The notes beneath the pieces were generated by a model. The model was given only the letters and a program-made list of their open reading frames with translations, was not told the origin of the DNA and searched no databases. A program made the position numbers and the translations under genes. 63,156 nucleotides of DNA from Thermovibrio sp. Lineage in GTDB: Bacteria > Aquificota > Desulfurobacteriia > Desulfurobacteriales > Desulfurobacteriaceae. The DNA is taken from the NCBI GenBank assembly GCA_003978105.1, contig QOAO01000006.1, positions 1 through 63,156 on the forward strand. The letters run 5' to 3'. This document shows positions 18,164-26,593 of this stretch, piece by piece (the stretch's first letter is position 1; each line of letters begins with the position of its first letter).

Positions 18164-21100
18164 ATGAAAAGGAGGAGGTGGAAAACGGCTTTATCTACAG
18201 GAACTCTCTTCCTATTAGGAGTTTCTGCTCAAGCCTTAGGTCACCCAGCAGTTCCCCTTAAAGATATCAATGGAAAACCAATTTCTGAAACCCTTAACAC
18301 TTCAGACACCATAACAGTAGGAAATTCAACCTACGTTGCCGGAAATCCTGTAAGTTGGGAAGTTACATGTGGTTCATGTCACAAGGAAGTTACGGGAGAT
18401 GTAACAGGAGGGCTTCACTCCCCTGGTCCAATACATGCGACCTACCACATAGGTAGGGGCTGGGATGAGATGAGCGACGATTTTGGTTATCAGAGGGTAA
18501 AGGCTGGAAAGGACTGGAGGAAATTTTTACGCTCCTTCGGTGATGATGGAGCTTGGTGACCACCTTCGTACCGCCAGTTGGCGGCAAAGCACCCTTCAAA
18601 GGACCCCGGGCTTTCTCCCGATATTAACAATGGAGTTGATTACAGAGGAAATGTTAAGTACGACATGGATATGGGAACTCCCGATAAGGTATTCACATGT
18701 GCTTCTTGCCACTCCGGTGGAATTATGGCCTTTGACAGGGACAGCGGAAAGCGCCACGATGAAGTTGAAAGCTGGGACAACCAGACCGATGGAACAGGTT
18801 TTTTCTCAAATGCTACCTATGCAGACAGTGAAGTTGACGGAGACTACTTCTCCTATACCGCAGATGAGGAATCAAGGGGATACATTGGAATGCCCCACAA
18901 GTTCAACTGGAAAAAGTCCGGAGTTTTGGATACAGACTGTCTCCTCTGTCATGCAGACCGTTCCTTAGCTGAAAGAGAAAAGCTTGTAGTTACTACTTCA
19001 AACCATTGGACTGCAGCAAATCCAACTCCTGCAAACCCACGAGTTTTCGTCTTTGTTAAGAAGGACAGTAAAGGAAAGGTTGTTGAGGTTTCTTTAGGAT
19101 TTCCTCCCCAACTAACACAGGATGAAATTAACAACGGATACACAATCGATTCAGCAGCTTTCTATTCCGACCCTCTTGAGAGATTAGTCAGTGTCTACTA
19201 TGGAGACGTTATTCAAGGAGTTATAAAGGATGAGTTACAACAGTCTGGAATAGACCCATCAACTCTAAACCAGCAACAGATGATGGCTATTCAAAGCTTC
19301 ACAATAGGTACCATATCAGGTTATCTGAAGCATGGAACGACTACAGGATTTACAATTCCATACTCCCAACTCGGACAGAAAATAGGTGTTAATCTCCAGA
19401 ACTACAACTATGATGACTCAAACTTTAACAACAGACTCTCGGGGTTCTTCAGTCAGTTTTATTTGGACATCGGAGCTCCAAACTTCTCAGCCCGTGACTA
19501 CCTGAGAAACGCATTTTTCGAGTCAACGGTTGAGGGACAGCCTTACGTCGGTTCAGGATTTATGGTTAGAGCTGCAAATGCAACGAGCAATTACTCCTAC
19601 AAGCCAAACGACCCGAGCGTTCCACTTGTAAACCTTGCAAGGGCAGGACACTTCTTTGGATGGGCAGCAACGGGAACGTTAATGTCAATAGCCGACCCTA
19701 ACGACCCATCAAAACCGATTGCCTTTGTAAGGCTTGAGAGACAGCAGGATGGAACGTTCAAGGCTATAGCTTACTACAAGAATGACGTTGACCTTGACAA
19801 CGTTCAGCTGCCCATTCTTGAAACGAGCGGCCACTATACACTGATAAAGGCAGATTCGGGCAGTAAGGATGGTCTATCAGTTTCACATACAGGAGATAAG
19901 GATAAAGACCTTTCATTAATGTGTGCCCAATGTCACTTTGCAATTCCGGACACAGAAAACAAGTGGACTGTAGATGGACAACACTTCTTCCCCAACTGGT
20001 ACGTAAGGAGGGGAATCATCGGACTCGGAGCTGATGTTGTTAAGAGGGCAGCGGTCTATGCACCGGATGAGAAACAGAACGACCAATCCGTTGCCCCGAT
20101 AGCCATTACTCCAGATGGTGAAATGGCAAAGTACAGCAGTATGAACGATACTATGAACTACTCCAATGGTCTTCCTGTAGGCTACGACGTTCACATGGCA
20201 AAGGACGGTGGGAACTTGTCGTGTCTATCCTGTCACGGACAGGACAACCTTCCTAAAGATGTTAAGGAACACCACAATCCTCACAACTTCCTAAAAGGTA
20301 ATGACTCTGCCGGTGAAGTTATGCCTGCACTCGATTACAATCCTTCTGTTAGAACGTGCTCAAGCTGTCACTGGGGAACAGACGAAGGTGCAGCAAAGGC
20401 CCACGAGGCCTACTTTGGACCTGCAGCAGCAGCCCACATCAACAAGATTCAATGTCAAGTTTGTCACATACCGTTTAAGACCTACTGGACGTTCAGATTC
20501 TTCGATGATTCACTCGGATATTCAAATCAGTTTGACGATAGATTAATGAAAATGGAAAATGGAACTGTATATCAGTTTCCTCCAGAGTGGGCAATTCCTG
20601 CCTTTGGACCAACCCCAACCTACGGATTGAACTTCTCTTACGTCATTGCTCAAACGGACGATAGCGGAAACGACAAGTTACTTCCGATAACAGCAATTGA
20701 CATGGATCCTTACAGAGCTCTCATGAGGGTCAACAATTCAAACTTTGGACTCTGGAACATTCCTTCTGAAAACTTTCCATGGAGGTGGGAACCTGCAATT
20801 ATTAAGCGCTGGACCATAAACGATAAGGGAGAACCTGTTTTAAGAGCAGGTCTAATAAGCCCGATTCAAGTATTTACATGGATTGATGCGGCAACGGGAA
20901 GGGCCCTCTTTGTTCGTGAAATGAACATGGCAATTGATGGAGTTGCTTACGATTCAAACGGAACTCCAGTTGGGAAATCAACCATAGACCCAGAACTTCC
21001 CGAAAAGAGCGTTCCCGGTTTAACTATTGACCCAAAAACCGGAAAGGTTGCGTTTAAGATTCACTGGGTAGACGGCAATCCTGGCGGATATGTTGATTAT

Positions 21101-22144
21101 ATTGACGATGACGATGGAGATATGGTTCCAGAAATCAGCACAAATGCAGAGTACGAAGCCCTAAAAGCTGCCATTAAACAGGTTCTTGATAAGGAAGACC
21201 CAGGACATCCTCACAATCCTGTAATCATGACATTTATGGCACCATTTGGCATTGACCACGGAGTTTTACCTGCTGAGTATGCCCTCGGAGCTCAGAAAAC
21301 AGGTCCTCTTTCCTGTAACGCTTGTCACAACTCTGATGAGAGTAAGAACAGGTTGAGTCCGGCAGTCTGGGAAGGGGATGAGAGTGCAGGAAGAAAGGTA
21401 ACTCTCACGTTCCACGATTTACCTGATGAGGCCGTCAGTGAATCTAAAGCAACGGGAATGTGGATGTTACCGGAGGGAACTAAATCTGAGAACGGTAGGT
21501 ACGTGATTACTCAGGGAGCTCTCTGCAAGGTAACGTCCGTTGGAGTTGAAAGTAAGGAATTTTCTGCTTTTTACTTAGTTACTCCAGATGGTACTGTAAC
21601 AGGACCTGTTTCGGATGAAGTAAAAATTTCCGTAGATAGAGGAGCAGTGGACGTTCCAACTTCTGTTAAGATAGAGAAAGTTGAGGATGCTAATGTCGAG
21701 GAATCTGCAGTTGAAGCTGCAAAATCCTATGGAGTGAATACTCCTGTTCTTGCAACAGATGTTTTAGACATCCATACAAAGACAAACAAATTCAACTCGC
21801 CTGTCACTTTCACGATTAAGTATGACCCATCAAAAGTAACTGGAAAAGTAATTGTTCTTGCAAGTGAGGATGGCAAAAACTGGACGAAAATCACAGAGTT
21901 TGGCGTTGACCCAAGCAATCCTTACGTAACGTTTGCAAGGAACCAGTTGAGCTACTTTGCCGTTGTAGGTGAAGCTTCCTCCTCTGCTTCTTCTGGAACA
22001 GCCCAGACTCAAACTGGCGGTGGTGGAGGAGGTGGATGTTCTATTTCCCCTGCTACAGAACCGATTTCTGGAGGAGTTAGCATTCTAACGATGCTTTCAG
22101 GTCTATTAGGACTTCTCCTTGGAAGGAAGAAGAGGAAGAATTAA
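18164..22144 (+). CDS. Selenocysteine-containing octaheme c-type cytochrome, copy 1 (UGA 18557 read through)
   Basis: Read as one 1326-residue protein with Sec132 at the in-frame TGA 18557-18559. Starts MKRRRWKTALSTG, a Sec-type signal peptide ending near ALG. Eight CxxCH haem motifs begin at residues 69, 179, 259, 587, 687, 732, 764 and 1051. The UGA lies in GAW-U-PPSYRQLAAK between haems 1 and 2, and a hairpin follows it at once. A beta-rich region of about 230 residues follows the last haem, then a Gly-rich stretch, Cys1292 (GGCSISP), a hydrophobic segment and KKRKN, resembling a C-terminal sorting signal. The TTG at 18578 is in frame and is not a start. Likely exported and redox-active; the substrate is unknown. 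Without selenium, translation would stop at a 131-residue monohaem fragment. Confidence 0.85.
18557..18589 (+). promoter_or_regulatory. Predicted SECIS element and Sec codon of cytochrome 1
   Basis: After TGA 18557-18559 comes a hairpin: upper stem CCGCC (18571-18575) with GGCGG (18580-18584), loop AGTT, and an outer pairing CTT (18564-18566) with AAG (18587-18589) across an internal loop containing a U. The apical loop begins 16 nt after the UGA, at the short end of the range known for bacterial SECIS, and it carries a GU. Copy 2 has the same element with one synonymous change. Confidence 0.78.
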
Positions 22145-22359
22145 TCCTTTGGGGGCTCCTGCCCCCTATTTTCTTCCTTTTTCTTTCTGTACTTCACCTT
22201 CAAAAAGCTCATGGCGCTGACCAGCGCAACCAAGTAACCACCACTTCAAATGGGACAGTTTGGCTGTCCGCAACCACAGGCCAAAAATGACGAAAATCCG
22301 GCACTACTTCCCAAAGTTAAAAGTCCGGCTGTTTTCAGTTTCTCCCACTTTTTCTTCAC
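22141..22359 (-). CDS. Putative tiny membrane selenoprotein with CxxU motif (UGA at 22248-22246)
   Basis: Too short to be called if the UGA is read as stop. GTG 22359 (GAGGAG just upstream) opens MKKKWEKLKTAGLLTLG, a basic then hydrophobic segment, then ACGCGQPNCPI and TGA at codon 38. The same frame stays open afterwards: SGGYLVALVSAMSFLKVK, a second hydrophobic segment, then a basic/acidic tail to TAA at 22141. As a selenoprotein it would have 72 residues: two membrane segments (or signal plus anchor) around a CxCxxxxCPIU loop. A hairpin with GGUC loop follows the UGA. It starts 8 nt after the 49-residue gene and so ends the TPR-hemW-cysS operon. Its last codons overlap the cytochrome 1 stop and terminator. 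Alternative: a 37-residue peptide or noncoding. Confidence 0.55.
22151..22175 (+). terminator. Intrinsic terminator after cytochrome 1
   Basis: GGGGGC (22151-22156), loop TCCT, GCCCCC (22161-22166), then TATTTTCTT. It starts 7 nt after the cytochrome stop. The convergent small ORF on the minus strand runs through it. Confidence 0.85.
22210..22248 (-). promoter_or_regulatory. Predicted SECIS element of the tiny membrane protein
   Basis: On the minus strand, TGA (22248-22246) is followed after 23 nt by a GGUC loop (22222-22219) closed by GCGCU (22227-22223) and AGCGC (22218-22214). Unpaired UU lies just 5' of the stem. In E. coli fdhF the SelB-binding hairpin also presents GGUC in the loop with a bulged U 5' of it. 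Distance and loop fit the bacterial SECIS pattern. Confidence 0.55.
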
Positions 22360-22367
22360 CCAACTCC

Positions 22368-22517
22368 TCACTTTTCAGACAGAATTGCCAGAACGTAAAC
22401 AACAAATGCCAGAAAGAACAGAAGGAGAATTAGGTACCAGGAAAATTTAAATATTCTTTTCTTCCAACAGTCTTCCCTTTTCTTCTCTCTGTAGTAGTCC
22501 CTATCGTAAATTCCCAT
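22368..22517 (-). CDS. Small single-pass membrane protein (49 aa)
   Basis: An ORF of 49 codons, MGIYDRDYYREKK..., with a charged N-terminal half and one clear hydrophobic helix (YLILLLFFLAFVVYVLA). The ATG is one base after the cysS TAG, and AGAGAGG precedes it, so it is probably translated with cysS. The YDRDYYR opening is reminiscent of N-terminal tails of several small bacterial membrane proteins, but I cannot assign a function. The next ORF (GTG 22359) starts 8 nt after its stop. Confidence 0.65.
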   Translation of the reverse strand: MGIYDRDYYREKKREDCWKKRIFKFSWYLILLLFFLAFVVYVLAILSEK

Positions 22518-22518
22518 T

Positions 22519-23934
22519 CTAACCTCTCTTATAAACAGTTCCCGTTGGTAAATCTTCCAAGGTTATTCCCAACTCCTTGAGTCTGTCCCTTATTAGGTCC
22601 GCGAGTTGGAACTCCTTCTTCTTTCGGAGCTCTCCCCTAACCTCTATAAGGAGCTCTATGAGTTTATCCTCTATCCCACCTTCTATTTCTTTCTCCTCCT
22701 TAAAGCCCAAAATGCTTAAACACTCCTTAACAAAATCAACAGCTTCTAAGTAGGAAAACTTCTCCTCCTTACTTATCTTCCCCTCTTTTAGAGCTCTATC
22801 CTTAACTAAGTTTCCCTCCTTTACAACCTCAAATAGAACACTGAGAGCCTTAGCAGTGTTGAAATCGTCGTCCATTGCAGACTCAAAATCCTTCCTGTAC
22901 GTTGAAACTGAAATAGGTTCTTTTCCATAATCAGTTTCAGCTAAACTTTCAATTATTGAAGCAGATTTAATAAAGTTCTGAATTCTTTCAAAAGCCCTCT
23001 CTGACTCCTTTAATCTTTCCTTTGAGAAGTCTATCGGACTTCTGTAGTGAACTGATAGGAGGAAGAACCTTAAAACGTTCGGTGAAAACTCCTTTAAGAT
23101 TTCCTTTATTGTAAAGAAGTTTCCTAAGGATTTGCTCATCTTTTCCCTATTTACCATTACAAATCCATTGTGAATCCAGTACCTTGCAAAGGGCTTTCCT
23201 GTATAGGCCTCAGACTGAGCAATTTCGTTTTCGTGGTGGGGGAAAATCAGGTCTAAACCCCCTCCGTGAATGTCCATGGTTTCGCCTAAGTACTTCATGG
23301 ACATAACTGAGCACTCAATGTGCCAGCCCGGCCTACCAACTCCCCAAGGTGATTCCCATCCGGGCTCTCCCTCCTTGCTCCTTTTCCAGAGGGCAAAGTC
23401 CAAAGGGTCTTTCTTCTTTTCCCCTGGTTCTATCCTTGCCCCGGCTAAGAGCTCATCCAAGTTCCTCTTTGAGAGCTTTCCATACTCGGGAAACTTCCTT
23501 ACAGAAAAGTAAACGTCCCCGTCCGCTTCGTAGGCAAATCCCTTGTTTATCAGTCCGTCTATCATTTCAATAATTTCCCTTATGTGCTCCGTGACTCTCG
23601 GCTTAAAGGTTGGCTCCTTTACGTTTAAGGCTTCCATATCCCTTTCGTACGACTTGATGTACTTATCTGCGACCTTAAACCATGGAATTCCTTCTTCATT
23701 TGCCCTCTTTATTATTTTGTCATCTACGTCTGTGTAGTTCCTGACAAAGATTACTCTGTAACCCCTGTACTCAAACCATCTTCTTATAACGTCAAAAACA
23801 ATTGCACTCCTTGCATGTCCAATGTGGGCATGGTCGTAAACGGTGGGACCACAAACGTAGATTCTTACAACTCTATCTTCAAGGGGCTTAAACTCTTCCT
23901 TTTCGTCCGTCATCGTGTTTGTAACGTAAATCAT
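22519..23934 (-). CDS. cysS: Cysteinyl-tRNA synthetase
   Basis: Charges tRNA-Cys. Class I signatures: CGPTVYDHAHIGHA (HIGH motif with a zinc-ligand Cys) and KMSKSLGN (KMSKS). Another zinc-site Cys/His region, WHIECSVM, is present, as is the DALR-type C-terminal domain. The 471 residues are normal. Its start overlaps the hemW stop by one base. It lies in a minus-strand operon with the TPR protein, hemW and two tiny membrane proteins. Confidence 0.97.
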   Translation of the reverse strand: MIYVTNTMTDEKEEFKPLEDRVVRIYVCGPTVYDHAHIGHARSAIVFDVIRRWFEYRGYRVIFVRNYTDVDDKIIKRANEEGIPWFKVADKYIKSYERDMEALNVKEPTFKPRVTEHIREIIEMIDGLINKGFAYEADGDVYFSVRKFPEYGKLSKRNLDELLAGARIEPGEKKKDPLDFALWKRSKEGEPGWESPWGVGRPGWHIECSVMSMKYLGETMDIHGGGLDLIFPHHENEIAQSEAYTGKPFARYWIHNGFVMVNREKMSKSLGNFFTIKEILKEFSPNVLRFFLLSVHYRSPIDFSKERLKESERAFERIQNFIKSASIIESLAETDYGKEPISVSTYRKDFESAMDDDFNTAKALSVLFEVVKEGNLVKDRALKEGKISKEEKFSYLEAVDFVKECLSILGFKEEKEIEGGIEDKLIELLIEVRGELRKKKEFQLADLIRDRLKELGITLEDLPTGTVYKRG

Positions 23935-25064
23935 TAGACCTCCCAGAGTTCCTTAATTAAAAGGGATATAACTGCATTTGATGTAAAGTATCCCTTTCTG
24001 CCAAGCTTTAGTTTAGGAAACTCATAAATTAGGTAACCTTCATCAATTAAACCCTTTAGAACCTCAGAACTTATTAAAGCTTTTTCTAAACTCTCCTTAA
24101 TTCCAACTTCTTTAACATCTATTCCTTCGGTCAATCTGAGCCCCATAATAAGTCTAATCTCCTTTAAATCCCTTCCCCTGAATTCTTCCCTCTCCAAAAT
24201 GGGTAAAACTCCCTCTTTTATTTTACCTATATACTCTTCAATGTCGCTTACATTCTTTGTGTAAACTCCATCCTCAAAGGAAGCAGCCGAAGGACCAAGA
24301 CCTACATAGTTTTTCAGTCTCCAGTAATTTAAATTGTGTTTTGATTCAAAACCGGGAATCGAAAAGTTTGAAATTTCGTAATGTTTGAACCCTCTATCCT
24401 CAAGCAGTTCGATTGCTTCACAGTACATCTGAGAAACCCTCTCCTCTTCAGGTAGCAAAAACTTTCCTGTGTTTAGGAGCTCCTCAAAGGGAGTTCCCTC
24501 ATAAATAGTTAGGGCGTAGAGGGAGACGTGTTTTACTGGAAACTTAAGTAGAAATTCCAAATCCTCTAAAAACTCCCCAATACTCTGTCCCGGAATCCCG
24601 TAGATAATGTCAGCTGAAACGTTGGAGAAGAGAGATAGCGCCTCCTCAAGAGCTCTTACGTTATCCTCTCTATTCTGCCTTCTTCCTAAAAATTTTAGAA
24701 ATTTATCGGAGAAACTTTGAACTCCAAGGCTTACTCTGTTGACCCCTACTGAGAGAAGGAAGGATAAAAATTCTCCTTTAGCGTCCTCAGGATTAACTTC
24801 GACTGTAACTTCTGAAAATTGACCCAACTTCGAAAGTATGACCTCAAAAAATAAAGTCTCCATGAGCGAAGGAGTACCACCTCCAAAGTAAACTGTTGGA
24901 AACTGGGAAAACTCTGGAGCTCTGATTGAAAGTTCCTTAAAAACGGCTTTCTTGTAGTCATCCTTCAATTCGAAAAAGTTCCCAGAGTAGAAATCACAAT
25001 AGGGACACTTTTTTCTACAGAAGGGAACGTGAACATACAGGGAATTAACCAAGTTCCTTCTCAA
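23934..25064 (-). CDS. hemW: HemW-like radical SAM protein
   Basis: Radical SAM protein of the HemW group (formerly annotated as oxygen-independent coproporphyrinogen oxidase), thought to bind or transfer haem. The radical SAM cluster motif is CRKKCPYC at about residues 16-23, in HVPFCRKKCPYCDFYS. GGGTPSL and VNRVSLGVQSF are family motifs. The 376 residues fit HemW rather than the longer HemN. A haem chaperone near octaheme cytochrome genes is suggestive, but HemW is also common elsewhere. The start overlaps the TPR gene by 20 nt. Confidence 0.85.
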   Translation of the reverse strand: MRRNLVNSLYVHVPFCRKKCPYCDFYSGNFFELKDDYKKAVFKELSIRAPEFSQFPTVYFGGGTPSLMETLFFEVILSKLGQFSEVTVEVNPEDAKGEFLSFLLSVGVNRVSLGVQSFSDKFLKFLGRRQNREDNVRALEEALSLFSNVSADIIYGIPGQSIGEFLEDLEFLLKFPVKHVSLYALTIYEGTPFEELLNTGKFLLPEEERVSQMYCEAIELLEDRGFKHYEISNFSIPGFESKHNLNYWRLKNYVGLGPSAASFEDGVYTKNVSDIEEYIGKIKEGVLPILEREEFRGRDLKEIRLIMGLRLTEGIDVKEVGIKESLEKALISSEVLKGLIDEGYLIYEFPKLKLGRKGYFTSNAVISLLIKELWEV

Positions 25065-26535
25065 TTTTCCTTATCTTTTCTTCTAAGTCTGGGTCCTTTA
25101 GAATTTCCTGAGCTGATTTGTACCAGTGGAGAGCTCTCTCCTTATCTCCCATATTCTTGTATATTTCACCTATCTCAACCTCAATTTGTGCCTTTTCCTC
25201 TGGAGATAGATTCTCCTTTAAAACATCGAAGAGCAAGGAGAGTGCTTCTTTATCTCTACCCTGTTTTTTTAGAGATTCTGCAGTTAAAATGGCAGCCCTT
25301 ACCCTTTCTTCAGTTTTCAAAGCTTGCCTGGCAAACTTTTCTGCCTCTTTGTAGTCTCCTATGCCTAAAAAAGCCTCTGCCATCGATACAAGTCTTTTTC
25401 CATCTGTATTCTTCTGAAGGAGCTCTATTCCTGCTTTTATATCCTCGGAAGACTCCTTCTCCTTCGTTAAGGACTCCAAAGATTCCAGTGTAGAGCTATT
25501 AATGTCTAAAACTTCATCGAAAACTTTAAGAATTTCCTCCGGTTCAGGAATTTCCTCCGGCTTCTCTGTTTTGAAGGACAGAATCCTAACTCTTCCCTTC
25601 CTAGACATGTAAGATTCCAGTTTATCGTAGAACTCCTTATTAATCAGTCCTACTTTTTCAAGGTACTCTTCAGCGTTTTCCTCCTCTCCAAGTTCGTGCT
25701 CTATCATGGCTAAATAGACGTACTTTAAGAGAGGGTCTTTAAGACCATTGATAACTTGTCTTAAAAGACTTAAATCGTTATTCTCTTTGAATTGAGAAAC
25801 AGCGAACTCAATGAAATCGAAATCTTTTTCGTGTTTTCTAATAAGTGAGGAAAGAACTTTTATTATTTCTGGTCTTTCTTCCTTTATATGTGAAATTACT
25901 TCAATTATTTGTTTATCAATAACATCATTTGCTTTTAATTCCCTTGCTTTTAAAAATACTTTTAAGGCAGATCGAGGTCGTTTTAAATTCATGTAGAGGT
26001 TACCGGCAAGGATGTAGTTAATAAATGCTTCTTCTTTATAACCAGCTTTGGCCAAAGCATCTGCATAACGCTCGTAGAAAATAGGATGGAAATATTTTTC
26101 AACGAATCTGTCTAAGAGTTCTTTTATGGGAGTAGGATCTTTACCAGCTTCAACAAACTTTTTAAACGAATTTAATAAAACCTCAAAAGCTTCATACAGA
26201 AGTTCCTTTCTTACGTAAGTTTCTGACAGTAATTTTATAGCTTCCAAGTTAAAAGGGTCCAGTTTTAGAGCTCTATTTAAGAGAGTAATTGCTACATCGT
26301 AGTATTCTTCGTTAATCTTTCTTTTAGCGAACGAGATAATTTCGCTGACAGCCTCTTTTTTTCTATCAAATTTAACTAATGCATCTATATAGGGGGTAAA
26401 TATTGATAAAGAATCTGGGTGTTTTCTCAGTAAAATTCTCCCTAAATTTATTATTTTGGTATAATCACGTTTCTTGACAGCTTCTTCAAACTGCTCCTCT
26501 TCTGTCTTTTTCCGAAAGAAATCAAAGAAGGCCAT
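25045..26535 (-). CDS. Tetratricopeptide-repeat protein (496 aa)
   Basis: An alpha-helical TPR scaffold with no catalytic motif. Repeats such as YDVAITLLNRALKLDPFNLEAIK and GDYKEAEKFARQALKTEERV run through the whole length. No signal peptide is evident (MAFFDFFRKKTEEEQFEE), so it is probably cytoplasmic or membrane-associated by its aromatic N-terminus. It is the first gene of the minus-strand operon that includes hemW and cysS. Its precise role cannot be read from the sequence. Confidence 0.75.
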   Translation of the reverse strand: MAFFDFFRKKTEEEQFEEAVKKRDYTKIINLGRILLRKHPDSLSIFTPYIDALVKFDRKKEAVSEIISFAKRKINEEYYDVAITLLNRALKLDPFNLEAIKLLSETYVRKELLYEAFEVLLNSFKKFVEAGKDPTPIKELLDRFVEKYFHPIFYERYADALAKAGYKEEAFINYILAGNLYMNLKRPRSALKVFLKARELKANDVIDKQIIEVISHIKEERPEIIKVLSSLIRKHEKDFDFIEFAVSQFKENNDLSLLRQVINGLKDPLLKYVYLAMIEHELGEEENAEEYLEKVGLINKEFYDKLESYMSRKGRVRILSFKTEKPEEIPEPEEILKVFDEVLDINSSTLESLESLTKEKESSEDIKAGIELLQKNTDGKRLVSMAEAFLGIGDYKEAEKFARQALKTEERVRAAILTAESLKKQGRDKEALSLLFDVLKENLSPEEKAQIEVEIGEIYKNMGDKERALHWYKSAQEILKDPDLEEKIRKIEKELG

Positions 26536-26593
26536 TAATCCTCCTGCTGAGGAATGTTAGAATATTATATATAAAAATTCCTTGGAAGTGATA

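Noticed and set aside
18540..18968. Overlapping ORF of 142 codons in another frame
   Set aside because: It is a shadow of the haem-binding region of cytochrome 1, with no ribosome site and no recognisable protein.
18578..22144. Separate cytochrome gene starting at TTG 18578
   Set aside because: The TTG lies inside the hairpin, has no ribosome site, and would make a protein without signal peptide or haem 1. The frame continues from the ORF upstream of the UGA.
22250..22450. Plus-strand ORF of 66 codons
   Set aside because: No ribosome site and low-complexity composition; the opposite strand carries two better-supported small genes.
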